Assembly (NCBI GenBank): GCA_948474755.1
Contig: CAOLHI010000061.1
Location: forward strand, 744,001-808,000
Length of the DNA stretch: 64,000 nt
Source: Ctenosaura bakeri
Taxonomy: Eukaryota > Chordata > Lepidosauria > Squamata > Iguanidae
Reading direction: 5' to 3'
This document shows, in pieces, positions 11,592-24,142 of the stretch. Each line of letters opens with the position of its first letter. Position 1 is the stretch's first letter. Position numbers and translations under genes: made by a program. The notes under the pieces were generated by a model. It had not been told where the DNA came from. It saw only the letters and a list, made by a program, of their open reading frames with translations, and made no database searches.

Positions 11592-12623
11592 CAGGGATGG
11601 GATGGGAATTCGCCAGTTTGTCGAACAGGGTTGAAATTGAATTTCCCATCTCTTTGGCAATAGGTATGGGAAGAAGAAAAAAATCCACAAAGTTTCCACA
11701 ACTTTCCCAGGACTGTTTTCTCCTTCCTGACCCAAAGGTGCACAGCTTTCATTGAAAAATGCTCAGCTTTTCCAGCTATCATGTACTGGGTACTGTTTTT
11801 CTATAGCTTTCCCTCCTTTCTTCCCCAATAGCCCCAAAGTTGCACAGAAATCTTTAGCTGTGGGAAAATGTTGCATCTGTCAAACTGGCTGTTGGGGAAC
11901 TAGAGGATGGGAGAGAAGTTTCCAGAAAGTTGCCAGCTGTCATTTGAGATCTGCAGCGTCTAGAGAGGATGTCTATAAAAGATGCACGGGGGGGGGGGGT
12001 TGGAGGCAATTGCAAAGAAAAAGTTGCAGATGGGGTGTTGTTGTTGATTATGGACAGCTGATGATCTAGTATCTGTTTTCCCTACAAATCCCACCCCACA
12101 AGCCTCAAGTCTGACTGGAGGCTAGACATTTCAGCCTCCTCCCTCCTTGTCAGAATTGGAATGTGGAGAGAGGGAAGTTGTAGGAAAAATAGAAATAGAT
12201 TGTCAGCTGCCAAACATCCACAACTTTCTCCTCTCTGCAACTCCCCCTCCCCCACCAATCTTTCACAGAAATCCTGGATAGAATTTGTAGTTCTCAAATG
12301 AAATCTCTCAACTTACCAACATCTCCCCTCCTCCTCCTCAGCCACTAGGTGGTTTGACAGCTGTAGTATGTTTTCAAAGCTGACAATTTTTGTGCAACTT
12401 TGGGGTTGCAGGGGGAGAAGGTAGGGGGGAGGGAAGTTACACAAAAATAGCACTAAGTACATGCCAGCTGGGAAAGCTGTGCAATTTTCAATGAATATAT
12501 GGCCATGGTGAGGGTTTCCAGAGTTTCCATGGAAAGCTGTGCAGCTTCCTCTGTGGGAAGAAAAATAGCTAGATTTTTCCCAACTCCTATCAGGATGGGA
12601 AAAATTGAGAATTGCCACCGCTA
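11592..12623. mobile_element. Large foldback element, probably hAT-like
   Basis: The left half (about 11592-12075) aligns by eye with the reverse complement of the right half (about 12080-12623). Shared landmarks include 'ccccaaagttgcacaraaat', the 'attgaaaawtgc' segment, an 'agctgtcaaac' segment and 'gggaagttg'-type segments. Ends read CAGGGATGGG and GCCACCGCTA; flanks GTCATCCG and GTCACCTA share 5 of 8 bases. Arms are strongly diverged. Frames of about 100 codons here carry no domain. Confidence 0.6.
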
Positions 12624-14551
12624 GTCACCTAGTTCTACTCAGAGCTTGGGAAAGTTAGTCCTTACTTTTCTAAGCCTTCTCAGTGCAGGAAACCCAGAGC
12701 TAGAACATTCACAATAGACATGTGTTCTGCCTTTGCACTGTGGGAAAGCCCGTTATCTCTCTAGAAAATGTGAACCCATCCTAAATCTGACATTCTGAGA
12801 CATAATTTATTTGAGTCCAGTCACCACAATTATGTTTTCCTGTTAAAGAATTTGCTGTCTAGGAACACAAGGTGCCTTACATGCTGTCAACATGTTTGTA
12901 TATCTAACACTATAGGGCAGTGGCACTCAAGAATTTCAGGCAGAATATAGCTTTCCCCATCACCTGGTACTTTTTCCTTCTTGCCTGAAGATGCCAGGGA
13001 TTGAAATTCAGTCATTCTCAATGCAAGCCTTGTGCCCTCCCACAGCAATATGTCTCTCTCTCTATGTGGACCTAGGTCTCTCTATCCAGCATATTTTTGA
13101 CTAAATTTGGAGCTATTTCGCTTGTTATATGGCCCCCAGGGCTGATTTAGTATTCAATAAAGTGAAATAGTGACTTTGGGTGGCACATGACATGGGGTGG
13201 GTTGAGGAGTGGGAAGGTATTAGAGGACAGAATTCTTTAGCTCATGCAGCCTACCCTTTGAGTCGTAAGTCATCTTTCTGCCTTCATATGTAGTGGGAGA
13301 TGCTGCCCTTTTGGCACCTCTAAGTAAAATTTGGGTTGTCAGTCCTGTTAGCTCATGTACTGATAATGGGTGGAATGGTTATAGGAAGCAATGTCTATGG
13401 GAACAATAATGGTAGTTGATTGAAAAAAAAAACCATGCTCAGATCAAAGTTCTTTGGCTAGTCATTATCTCTCTATCCAACCTACTTCTTAGGAATGTTG
13501 TGAAGCTGTTGCTTTGACCTCATGAGATTTCTTGAAGGTAAATAACTGCTAGGATCTTAAGCAGGATTTTGAAATAAAAAGACCCTTCCAAGCTCATACA
13601 TGAGAGAAAGAACTGTATTCTTTAAATAAAATCCATAACAAAGTAATGGATGAAAATAAAGTTAATTCATGCACCTCTCCCCAATATTTTGGGAAGTTAA
13701 TTTTTGGCCTACAGTTCCTTGGCCAGTATAGCCACCGGGGAAATCTTGGAGCTGGAGTGCAAATATATATATATATATTTGTACGTCTCAAAATTTGACC
13801 TTCACCATGTCTTATTTTTCTGGAATTTCTGGGGTAATTCATTTAGATCATTTTCATATACACATAGAGGCATTCTGCAAGGCTGCCCTCCCCCAGAATA
13901 TGTGTATGTGTGCTACCATATGAATATGTTTGATTTCATGGGTCTTTCCGATCCTTTCATAGTTTCCCTCACTGTGGACATATATACTTTATTAGACAGC
14001 TTGGAAATGGGCATGACATTATTCTACTGATTGCACATTATCCACTGAGTACTCTCTCTGCTCAAAAATAAAGGTATATTTTCCAGAATAGCCCAGAATG
14101 AATGAACACAAATGTGCATCCTGGCAATTAAAGCTACTGTGCAAGCATCTACTGAGCAGTCTGTTATGGTTCAGCAAATTCTGTATTGGAGTCACTAATT
14201 CTTTTCTGTGTCATGAAGAGGATTCAAGCTGACATTTCACTTCCATTCACTGCTATCACATTTAACCTTCTCATTTTAATCTGATGTATTTCAGAACCTT
14301 GATGCAGTGGCTTATTGCTGTCTTGGAAGAGAATGGAGCAGTACTGGGGAGAAAGAGTGATCTTTTCCTATCCTTGAGCTCTGGTTCCATAACCAAACCA
14401 CTTTTTTATATCCTTCCTTATCTCCCTAAGGATCAGAGAATCTCACCCTTTGATGGCTAAGCTCTCTTAAGACCTTCTGTATTTCTATAAGAAAGGAACT
14501 TCATACTATCAGAAAATAACAAATGATTGTAAAAAAAAAAATACATGATTC
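12624..14551. other. No recognised element
   Basis: AT-rich, no supportable gene. A short (TA)n run lies at about 13765-13778. Confidence 0.5.
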
Positions 14552-14552
14552 A

Positions 14553-14594
<42 letters not shown>

Positions 14595-14829
14595 TATTAT
14601 ATATTATATAATATATAATATATAATATAATTATATATTATAATAATTATAATATTATAATAATAATTATATAATTATATAATAATTATATAATATTTAT
14701 ATAATTATATAATTATATATAATTATATAATAATATTTAATAATTATATAATAATATAATAATATATATTATATTATTATATTAATAATAATATAATATA
14801 TAATATATATTATATAATATAATATATAT

Positions 14830-14872
<43 letters not shown>

Positions 14873-15177
14873 TATATATATTATTAATATATATATTAAT
14901 ATATAATATATATTATATATTATATTATAATATATATTATAATATATAATATATATTATATATAATATATAATATATAATATATATTAATAAAATAATAT
15001 ATATTATATAATAATATAATAATTATATAATAATATTTATATAATTATATAATTATATATAATTATATAATAATTATATAATATTATAATAATATATATA
15101 ATATATATTATATAATTATATAATATATATTATATAATATATATTATATAATATATATATTATATATTATTATATTA

Positions 15178-15230
<53 letters not shown>
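14552..15230. repeat. 679-bp block with no G or C
   Basis: It starts with (AAT)n, passes through a long irregular TA/AAT/ATT mosaic and ends with (ATT)n, so the block as a whole is an inverted repeat. I see no G or C between the C at 14551 and the G at 15231. It could extrude cruciforms, and assembly or polymerase error is a real possibility here. Confidence 0.92.
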
Positions 15231-15639
15231 GCAGAGGTATGAGTGTGAAATATCCATAATATACGAAGCTGTCCTATATTGAGTCACTCCATTGGTCCGA
15301 GAAGTTTATTATTGTCAATCGGACAGAGAATTCTTGGTTTGTGTCAGAAGTTTTTTCCAGTCATACCTGATTGAATGAAACAACTGAAAAGCATGGCTTC
15401 TGCCATTGAATTGAGAGTCTTACCCTGTCTCAGTGAGAACAGAACTCACATCCTAAATAGGAAAGTATACCATCAAGAGCTTTTTGCATTCAATACATTT
15501 TTGAAAGATTTTCACAGCATCTGTTTCTCTTATCACTGTACATTATGGATATAATTCATCACTAATTTTGTTCTTTAGACACAGTGGGTAATTTTAACAA
15601 TTATCTGCTGGAAAGGAACCTTTGAAACTAAAGTTTTCT
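15231..15639. other. No recognised element
   Basis: Nothing supportable. Confidence 0.5.
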
Positions 15640-15870
15640 ATTACTATTCGCAGTTCAGCACTTTTATTGCAAAAAATTTTCACGGTTGTTTGTGTGGTTT
15701 GTGCAGAAAACAGTATCTCCAATGTGGGAAACAGCATTTTCTTCACAAAAAATTATTGTCTTCTGCATAGTGAATTTCTCTGCCAAAAAAATGAAAATGA
15801 AAATATAAAAAATGCAAGTTTTGTGGAGAACTATGAAGATTCTCACCAGTCCATGATTCTCTTCATCCGA
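15640..15870 (+). repeat. Palindrome-bearing repeat family F, copy 3 (partial)
   Basis: Shares 'ttgtgcagaaaacagtatct', 'gggaaacagcattttcttca' and neighbouring units with copies 2 and 4. The ends are not clear. Confidence 0.5.
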
Positions 15871-16312
15871 ATTCCCTGACAAGTTTTTTTGACCTTTTTT
15901 TGCTCAATATTTTCCATATATTCTTTCCTTTGACAATGTTAAGGATAGAAAATGCACTTGTAGTTCAGCATACTTTTCAGTACAGCTCAATTTTCCTTGG
16001 GTCAGGAGTTTGCAACTATATGAACATATACCACAAGAATGTGCTAGTCCCTTGTCTGTTACAATATCTCCAATAACATTTGGATTCTCACATGTCTTAT
16101 TTGTCTTCTCTTCCTTTGCCACTGTTCAGATCATTCACAACATAGATCTCATTTAACTTTCCCATGAATTCACTAGCTTCTTGGCCTATGGCAGGGCTGA
16201 GATGAGCAAATGTTAAGCACAGCATATTCTTTTGCATTCAATAGTTGTTCAAAAGAGATTACTTCATCACATGTAATCAGATCACATGTCTGTTGTGTTT
16301 GATCTCCTAATG
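15871..16312. other. No recognised element
   Basis: No gene or repeat recognised. Confidence 0.5.
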
Positions 16313-16742
16313 CAGTGGTTCACAACCTGGGAGTTGGGACCCCTTTCGGGGTCGAACGACCATTTCACAGGGGTCGCCGCTCCTCAATCCTGCCCCCCCT
16401 TTTAAAAGAAGGTGGCCTCACAGCCAATGGGAGCAGTGCTTCTGAGACCCCTGCGCTGGGAGGAGGGGAGAGGAGGCATGCTGGGCGTTTCCCCGTCTTT
16501 CCCTGCCTGGTGGGAAAGCACTGGAGGAGCCTGAGGTGGAGCTGGAGGTGCGGAGAATGGGGGGAGAGAGATGGAACCTGAATGTTAAGGCAGAGGTGAG
16601 GACACTGAGAGGAGAGAGCTGGAGCCGGAACATTAAGGTGGAGATGAGGAGAGGAGACCCCGCGCTGGTGGGAGGGGAGAGGAGGCGTGCAGCTGGGCGC
16701 AGCCAGGCGCTGCTTGGACGCTCGCGCTCGCGCCTGCACCAT

Positions 16743-16766
16743 ACACACACACACACACACACACAC
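16743..16766. repeat. (CA)n microsatellite
   Basis: Part of the first copy of the tandem cassette. Confidence 0.95.
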
Positions 16767-16875
16767 GGAGGGCTTCCCCTTCAGTGTTCCCTTTACCCTT
16801 CATGCTGGCTTGCAGAGTCAGAGTTGCTTGCCGGGGTGAGTGAGCAGCGGGCGCTGCTTGGATGCTCGCACCCGC

Positions 16876-16903
16876 ACCACACACACACACACACACACAC
16901 ACA
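16876..16903. repeat. (CA)n microsatellite
   Basis: Part of the second copy of the tandem cassette. Confidence 0.95.
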
Positions 16904-17368
16904 GAGGGCTTCCCATTCAGGGTTTATGGCGCTGCAGCAGGACGTCTGGGAGGTAGGACCCTGTCCCCTCACCCTGTTCGCCTCAAGTTCATTCATGCCG
17001 GTGAACAGAGTTGCTTGCCGGGGTGAGCGAGCAGCTGGGCTCCGCTTGCTTCCCAAAGTGGCGGAGCTGCAGCAGCGGCTATCGCCCGGTTGCCCATTCA
17101 TTCTGCGCATGCCATTCCGTGGGAGTTGTCGGTGTGGCTGTCGCCTTTGGTCCGGCAGGCAAAGGGGGAAACTTTCCTGCGATGGACCTGCCAACCGACG
17201 GGGGAGATCGGTCCCTCCGAGACTGAGAACTCGGTCGGGAAAGGAGCAGGGTGCATCAGCCAAGGGCTTTGGTTTGTGTAGCAAGAGCCCCCGAGGCTCC
17301 TTGTTTGTTTGTTTGTTTGTTTTGGTTTTTTACCCGAAAGCAATGCTCTGATCCGTCCTGTGGATTTT

Positions 17369-17515
17369 GACCATTTCCACATTCCAGTGTTATAGCACTA
17401 TGATTCCACTTTCACCATACTATGGAATCCTGGGGTTTGCAGTTCAAACCCCAGGATTCCATAGGATGGTGAAAGTGGAATAATAGCGCTATAACAGTCT
17501 AGTGCAGAAATAGCC
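17369..17515. mobile_element. Palindromic MITE, copy 4, nested in the SPIN-like element
   Basis: Two halves around 'ggggtttgcagtt' with the family's 'ggaatcctggggttt' core and its reverse complement. The terminal GGCC is mutated at both ends. Confidence 0.75.
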
Positions 17516-18073
17516 AGGATGACTTTCTCCTCTCGCTTTTGTTGTGCGTGGACCCTTGGCGCTTGCCACATGCACGTGTTGTGTTCTTCGCCCTGACTGT
17601 CTTGCATTCCTTGCTTTTTGTATGTTCAGTGTCCGCACTCCCTTTAAGGGAGGGAGGGAGGGAGGGAGTGAAACAAAACATGTCTGTTATGCCGCCGCCA
17701 TCTTTCCTCTCTCTCTGTCCTTTCCTGCCTGCGCCTTGTGTAAAATGTGGGCTGTTTTGGCATTGCCTTTGGGAGTGACTGGCTTTTTGAACTGTGGAAA
17801 CTCAACACTCAGAACTAGAACTACTGCCTTAATTCTGGCATTGATGGATGCTTTCTGTGCTTAAAAAAAGGGGGGGGGGTTACCAGTTTTTAGGCATTAG
17901 AAGTCTATCCAGAGCAGTGATTTAGGGCAGTGTTTCCAATCTATTTGATGTTGGAAATAACTAACTAATAAATAAATAAATAAATAACAAAAGTGATTTT
18001 ATGGTTGGGGGGTCACCACAACATGAGGAACTGTATTAAGGGGTCGCGGCATTAGGAAGGTTGAGAACCACTG

Positions 18074-18302
18074 AACTAGAGACTGAATGCCAACATATGA
18101 AGTCAATACTTACAAGCTAGAAACTTACAAGTTATGTCAGTGCTGTCTCAAGATATGTTCTATATTATGAAGAAAAATAAAGTAGACTCTTGGTTATATC
18201 AGTTAAGACTGTAGACAAGGAATCTTCAAAAATCCATTTTCCATTTAATAAGTTTATTCGCTGAAAGTTCAAATTCACAGGTATTTTAATCTATTGCATT
18301 GA
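18074..18302. other. No recognised element
   Basis: Nothing supportable. Confidence 0.5.
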
Positions 18303-18995
18303 CACATAGGAACATAAGAAGAGCTATGATGGACCAGATGAAAGACCTATGCAGTCCAGTGTTCTTTTTGCACAGTAGTCAACCAATTGCTAATGAGAAG
18401 TCAACCAACAGAATATGAGTTCAACTGCACCTTTCATTTTACATTCATCAGCAACAGATATCAATGGGTGTACTGCTTCTGAAAAGAGCCAGTATGGTAT
18501 AGTGATTTGAATGCTGGACTATGACTTCAAGAGATCAGGGTTTCAAACCCTGCTTGGCAATGGAATCCCATTGGTTGACCTTGGGTAAGGCATGGTCTCT
18601 CAACTCAAGAGGAAGGCAATGGCAAATCCCTCTCTGAATATTGTCAAGACAATTATTGTCAAGACAATCCCATGATAGGTTCACCTTAGGTTTGACTTGA
18701 AGGCACACAACAGCAACAGCCTCTGATACCAAAAGTGATACATCTTGACCAGAAGCCATTTATTTGTCTGTCCTGAATCTCCCACCAATCAGCTTCAGTG
18801 GGTGATATTGGGTTCTAGTACTATGAGTGAGGAAGAAGAGGTTCTCCCTATCAACATTCTGCAGATATTGATATTTGAAAAAATCCATCATATTTTTAAC
18901 TCACTTTTCTCTAAGCTAAACAGCCCCAAATATTGTAACTTTCCTCATAAAAGAGAGTCCCTTGATCATTTTAGTTGTCCTATCCTACATAGAGA
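18303..18995 (+). repeat. Interspersed repeat R, copy 2, split by a SINE
   Basis: The start 'gaacataagaagagctatga' parallels 1343; the downstream segment 'cctgaatctcccaccaatca' onward continues the same family after the SINE at 18486-18720. Confidence 0.6.
18486..18720 (+). mobile_element. Sauria-type SINE inserted in repeat R
   Basis: It has a tRNA-like head (agccagtatggtatagtgat), a B-box-like ggtttcaaacc at 18539-18549, a body with 'gaggaaggcaatggcaaatc' and a Bov-B-like 3' tail ('gacttgaaggcacacaacag'). Possible target duplication: cttctga before and cctctga after. Confidence 0.85.
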
Positions 18996-21176
18996 TGCAT
19001 GGTAAAACTCAGTGCATTACAGAAAAGGGTGTCCATTAACTGGCTTAATGTAAGACCTCCTTCTGTGTAGCTATTGGATCAATTCTTAGCACTAATCTTC
19101 CCCCTTCCCAAATTAGATTTGATTAAATTGATATTGTAGACAGAACTTTATTCAAATGTGTAGTTGAAAGGTTACCCTGGAGCTTGGAAGGGCTTAGACC
19201 TTTGACTTGTCTATTCTGTATCAGCAGCCACTGTCGAATCTATAGTACATCAGGGGCTCTGGCAATAATTTTCCAACTGCATTTAAATTCAAGCACCTTG
19301 GAGACCAGACACTCTGGTCTTCCTCTGCGTTGCTTCTCTCCCTTAGCTCTCACTCTAGATATGTCAGGCATTTAACTCCTTGGTGCAACAAAGTGCAAGA
19401 CTTCCCAAAACTCTCAGTTAAAGAGACTACACCCTTAACAATTGCTGCCAGTAATGACAAACAATACTGACAGGAGTGAGTGGTAGAATTTCTGTGAATG
19501 CCTGTCCATTACAATAGCAGAGAAAGACAACCTGCTATGTATTCTAGTAGCCCTATACTACATTTTACCAGAAGTCTTATTCAAAGTCCATGCTTGTGGC
19601 TCCCAATTTGCATTTTCCAGTTGTGCCTATGAACTTTGTCTTCTGTCTAGGGCCACCCTGTCAGTCCCACTCCCTACACGAGAATGATATATTACATGTT
19701 ATCTGTGCTGCTTAAAAACAACAACCCACCTATAGTTGGGAAAGTTTAAGATGTGGATGACAGTAAAACTAATGAAGATGCTTTACTTTTCTTAGAGAAG
19801 AATCAAATGTCAGATACATTAGCCATGAAAAGCTACCATCAAAATTACAGTCTATGAAGAGGCCAAATATAAGTCTGATGTCTGTATAACCCTCCACATA
19901 CTGACAAATTCAAAATGACAGCAAGTTTTATCACAAAGTAATCTGTAACTGTGATTCCAGGATTTACTTAAATGCTAGATGTACACGGGATGATCAGGGA
20001 AATAAATTCACTAGGTGCACATTTATTTTATTTCATGTTAAGGGGGGGAAATTAAAAGATTTATGTGCTAAATTTCTACCTGATAAACTGTTGCTAGATA
20101 GGGACTACTTTTGTAAAAAGTAGCAAACCTAGGTTGCCCCAGGATCTAATTGGGAAGGGTCTAGAAAGCTCCCACTAAATAAGTGAAACTTCAAGCAGAG
20201 AGGGAATTGGATAGGTTAATATGGATAAAAGTGGCTCAGAAGGTGAGTTACTGACAGCCCATGGCTAATCTCCCAGTTTGCATAGCTGTTACCATCTTGC
20301 CCAGATGGAATGAAAGGCAATTTACTAAAGGCTCTTAGAACAGGCACATGAACATTTCAAAGGGGATGGATCCCAGGAGCTGCCAGGTGTCATTCTCATG
20401 ACTGTCCCGTCAGCTTTGCCAAGTACTGAAAAAATGCACTATGAAATGCTAATCTTCCCCAATAACGGTAGCTTCCCAGACTCCTCATCTTCTTGTACAT
20501 AGATAAGCAGTATTTGGTACCTCAGCATTTCTGAAATTAGCTTTCATCAAGGCTCCTTTCCTTTTCTCTGTTATCCTTCATTTCCCCTTTTTCCTTACAG
20601 CTTCTTTGAGCTGAATAAGGGACATAGTCAGTCCCAAGAGAACACATAAGATGGGAAAGAAAAACTCTAAGAAATGAATGAGGCAGACAGAGAAGAAATT
20701 GTTGAAAAAGTGAAAAGCTCAACATGGTTCGACACAGGCAGAAAGCAAGAAAGACTGGCAAAAAGATGGCTCAGCCCTATCCTGAGCCATGGTGAGCCAC
20801 ATGACTAAAATAGTGAATCAGGAGAGGTGGTAGATGGACACTCCCATCTGTCACTCAGAGAGACATTCACCACCACAACTGGTTAATATCCACACCTGCC
20901 CAGACCAACAATGTCTGCAATTAGACAGGTTTTCTCCTATACATTTTTAAGAGGTATTTTTGTTTTCCCTGTCTCTTGTGTCAGGAAATAAACTTTGCAA
21001 GACATGTTTTTGTGTGCTCTCAAGGAGCATGGTGTAATGGAAAAATTAAAATAAATAAATAAATGAACATATACTTTCTTTCTCAGTTTGTATTTCCATC
21101 ATTCAATTGTATGGCATCTCAAGGAAGGTTATCATGTGAGAATATTATATTGTTTCTGTTAAAAATATTTATTTTA
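18996..21176. other. No recognised element
   Basis: AT-rich, no exon-like frame; short frames only. Confidence 0.5.
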
Positions 21177-21260
21177 ATATTTATTTTATTAATTATATTC
21201 AGATCTTTCTTTGCCTTCAATCTATTCAAGGTGGTTTACATGTCTCTCCTCTTCTTGTAG
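21177..21260 (-). repeat. Short LINE-tail-like fragment
   Basis: 'cttcaatctattcaaggtgg' with neighbouring 'tttaca' resembles the fragment at about 41485-41545 ('ctcaaggtggcttacaaa'). Probably the 3' end of an old LINE in reverse orientation. Confidence 0.35.
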
Positions 21261-21380
21261 CCTCTCTTCAAACCAGTGAGATACGTTAGGCTAAGAGAAT
21301 GACTGGTCTAGTGAGTTTCATGGCTCAGTGAAAGCTGGAACCTGGATCTTCCAAGGCCCAGTCCAACATTTGAACTGCTA

Positions 21381-21688
21381 CAATTGCAATTGCTTGAACG
21401 ATATGTAAGACAACAAAACATAACACCGGAAGGGAATTTTATATGTTTGTAGTACAGGAACTAGAAGTAGCACATTTCTAACAAGAGGAGTCAGTAAGAT
21501 TTCAGACTGTAAAAATACTCCCCTCTTGTTACTGAGATAGTACGTTTCAGAATTAGTTTTAATCTGACCTTGGTCAAATTGTGCCTGTTGAAATGTGCTC
21601 GATAGGATCGAAGTAGATAGATGTTCCATATATAAAATGGAATAGTCAGGTTCTTTCTCAGTTCTGTACTTTATGTCCCCCTTTTTAT
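21381..21688 (-). repeat. Inverted repeat, left arm
   Basis: Pairs with 22148-22454 in opposite orientation, at roughly 90% identity by eye. Shared exact runs include 'ggaacatctatctacttcga'. Both arms end in the self-complementary caattgcaattg. Similar peptides can be read from both arms, but amino-acid changes are frequent and stops differ, so coding is unlikely. Confidence 0.88.
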
Positions 21689-21702
21689 TTCTGCCTTTGA
21701 AG

Positions 21703-21788
21703 CCCCTCCCTAAACTGCAAACCCCAGGATTCCATAGGGTGTTGAAAGTGGAATAATAGCACTATAACAGGCTAGTGTGGAAATGACC
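21703..21788. mobile_element. Half of a palindromic MITE, copy 5
   Basis: Only the right half is present ('aaccccaggattccataggg' onward to ggaaatgacc). It lies in the loop of the inverted repeat, directly next to the left arm. Confidence 0.75.
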
Positions 21789-22147
21789 TTAGTTGGATCA
21801 TATTAGTTTTGCTGTTTGTTTTCTGTGCAGACATTAAACTACTAGAGGAAATAAACATGAAATATATGAAGTTTGAAATAGTCATTGAGACTTCAGAGAG
21901 GCTGTTCTGAGCCTCTCTCTTCTTGTCTTCTTTTTAAACAGAAATCTGCCACTGTAAAATACAACCTAAAAGCATACTGAAGAAATTATTCCACTGAAGA
22001 ACATCTACATTTTACTGTAAGCAGAACATATTTTTTTGTTATGAAAGCACAATCACACAAATCAAAGCAATGCTGTGGCCCAGCTATCATTCTGAAATGA
22101 TAAAGATTGGTATAATATTTTTTAAAAGCATGCATACCATTTCAAAT

Positions 22148-22454
22148 CGAAAGGAGGACACAAAGTACAGAACTGAGAAAGAACCTGATTATTCCATTTT
22201 ATATATGGAACATCTATCTACTTCGATCCTATTGAGCACATTTCAACAGGCAGAATTTGACCAAGGTCAGATAAAAACTAATTCTGAAACATACTATCTC
22301 AGTAACGGGGGGGGGGTACTTTTACAGTCTGAAATCTCACTGACTATCCTTGTTGGATATGTGCCACTTCTTGTTCATGTACTGCAAATATATAAAATTC
22401 CCTTCTGATTTTATATTTTGTTATCTTACATATTGTTCAAGCAATTGCAATTGT
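22148..22454 (+). repeat. Inverted repeat, right arm
   Basis: Partner of 21381-21688, with a spacer of about 460 bp. It contains a G run (22307-22316) where the left arm has a mixed sequence, so the arms have drifted apart since duplication. Confidence 0.88.
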
Positions 22455-24130
22455 CATGGCAATTGCAGGTGTAAATTAAAGCACAGTATTCTGGTTTAGA
22501 CATGATGGGCAACTGTGGTTTAACAAGTGCCACCAATATTTAATTAAGGCACAAGAGAGAAGAGAATTGTAGAGTGGAAGGGGAAAAAATGAAGAGATGA
22601 TGATACAGTGCTAGTTCTTAGTCTGATACATAAATTATTATTTTTGAGTTGGCTCCTAGCATAGTTTAGGGGCAGAAAGATTGAACTGTAAACAAGGAGG
22701 CCCTTGCACAGGTTCTGACTTGGGTGGTCTCAAGTAAAACAGTCTTTCTAAACCTCAACCTCCATATTCAACACTTTTCAAAGACATAGCAATATTAAGC
22801 TGTTTCAGTATAAAAGTGTTCGGGAAGGATTCTAGTCCCACCTCTAAGATTCATATATTTTAGAATGATCTTATGTGGATTATTTCAGTCCATTTCTTCA
22901 GATCCATTCATGAAATACAGTTTTCAAGCCACAGATATTTAAGCACAGTTACATAGTTGTAGGAGTAGGATCAGAATGTAATGACACACAGAAATTCTGA
23001 CCCTAGCCATAAACCTTCAAAAGACTGTGTAGCTGATACAGGTCTGTCAAGTAGCTAGTTGGTTAGTTTAGAGGAATCAAAACAATACATTCTGCATGCC
23101 CCAGATTTAATTCCACTGAAGAGAGATCTCAAAGGAGGATTCTTTTATTATGTATGTAACTGAGGTGAGAGTTGGTATACTAATATATGTAACATTAGTA
23201 TGCACATATGTGTGCTCACTGAACTTATTTGCAGTGGGGCTGTTGCAAAGATTAATAAAAATGTGAAGATATGGAAGCAATGCTAAAATGTGAACAAATG
23301 CTCAAAAATCACTTTATAGTGCAAAAATAATTATTATTGGAATTTCCTAGAATGACACTTGTATAGGAGTATATAGTATTGCATAGCAGTGTTTGCAAAT
23401 ATGTATTTGCTACTGCAAAAGCAGAAAGGGCTTCAGTATTATGAATGACTGTTTAAAGTAGTGCTGATGACATCCTTGGGGGGTTATGACACCCTCTTCC
23501 CTGTTTGTCACAATTCAAAGGAAGAGGTTACCTCTATTCAGAAGCATATATGTACATATGCAAGTGTATACAACATGCCTAACTCTGTGACAGAGGCTCA
23601 TAGCAGAGGATGTTGCTATTTTGTTGAGACAGGGCACAGTACAGATTTAATACATGCCTCACTCAGCAGCACTTACTGATATGACACTTTGGTTGGTGGT
23701 AACTCACTACAGATATAACAATACTCTTGGGAGGAAGCTTTCAAGGAACAGTAAGATTGTTTTTAGGCAGCAGTTCAACCTTAACTGTATCTTTCTTGTC
23801 TTGTTAGAATTTGAAAAAAGAAAGATGATGGAACATAGCAATGCCAAGTTTTATTTCTTTGCTGCCATTTTCAGCCTTGAACTGAATGAGACACCGGCTA
23901 TGGCAAAACAGACATGTGCTAACAATGTGTCGTATTGCTGCTATCCTCTTTGAAAAACTTTTTTTTAAAAAATAGCATTATGTATAATACAGCTATATAA
24001 CATTACAATATTCAGCAAGACCATCTAGCACAACCTTTAAATCAGCACAGGAACATATGAAGACTTTTTCTGAATGTGGCTGAAGGTCTATCTGTAGTCC
24101 AACACCCTCTGTCTATCACTGCCATGGGAA
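22455..24130. other. No recognised element
   Basis: No gene. The frames at 23461-23679 and 23654-23953 are short and featureless. Confidence 0.5.
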
Positions 24131-24142
24131 AAGTTTATAACA

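Larger units (their letters stand above)
16690..17040. repeat. Diverged tandem cassette inside the SPIN-like element
   Basis: The motif order 'gctgcttgga.gctcgc', 'cgcaccacacac', (CA)n, 'gagggcttcc' occurs twice, at about 16707-16785 and 16852-16915. The linker 'cagagttgcttgccggggtg' occurs at about 16818 and again at about 17006. Confidence 0.75.
16313..18073 (+). mobile_element. SPIN-like hAT element with GC-rich interior
   Basis: The left end is CAGTGGTTCACAACC..., followed by a GGGACCCCTTTCGGGGTCG-type stretch; the right end is ...GGTTGAGAACCACTG preceded by a 'ggggtcaccacaacatgagg'-like segment. These ends match my recollection of SPIN-type hAT elements. The 1761-bp body lacks a recognisable transposase. 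It is GC-rich from about 16380 to 17290, contains two (CA)n tracts, a partly duplicated cassette and MITE copy 4. The flanking octamers (TCCTAATG and AACTAGAG) match poorly, so the duplication is decayed or the ends were altered. The 271-codon frame at 16536-17351 spans simple repeats and is not credible as a protein. Confidence 0.72.

Noticed and set aside
16536..17351. 271-codon plus-strand frame
   Set aside because: It runs through two (CA)n tracts and a duplicated cassette inside a SPIN-like element; the peptide contains HTHTHT runs and no domain.
16313..18073. Full 8-bp target duplication for the SPIN-like element
   Set aside because: The flanking octamers TCCTAATG and AACTAGAG match at only 4 positions, so I do not claim one.
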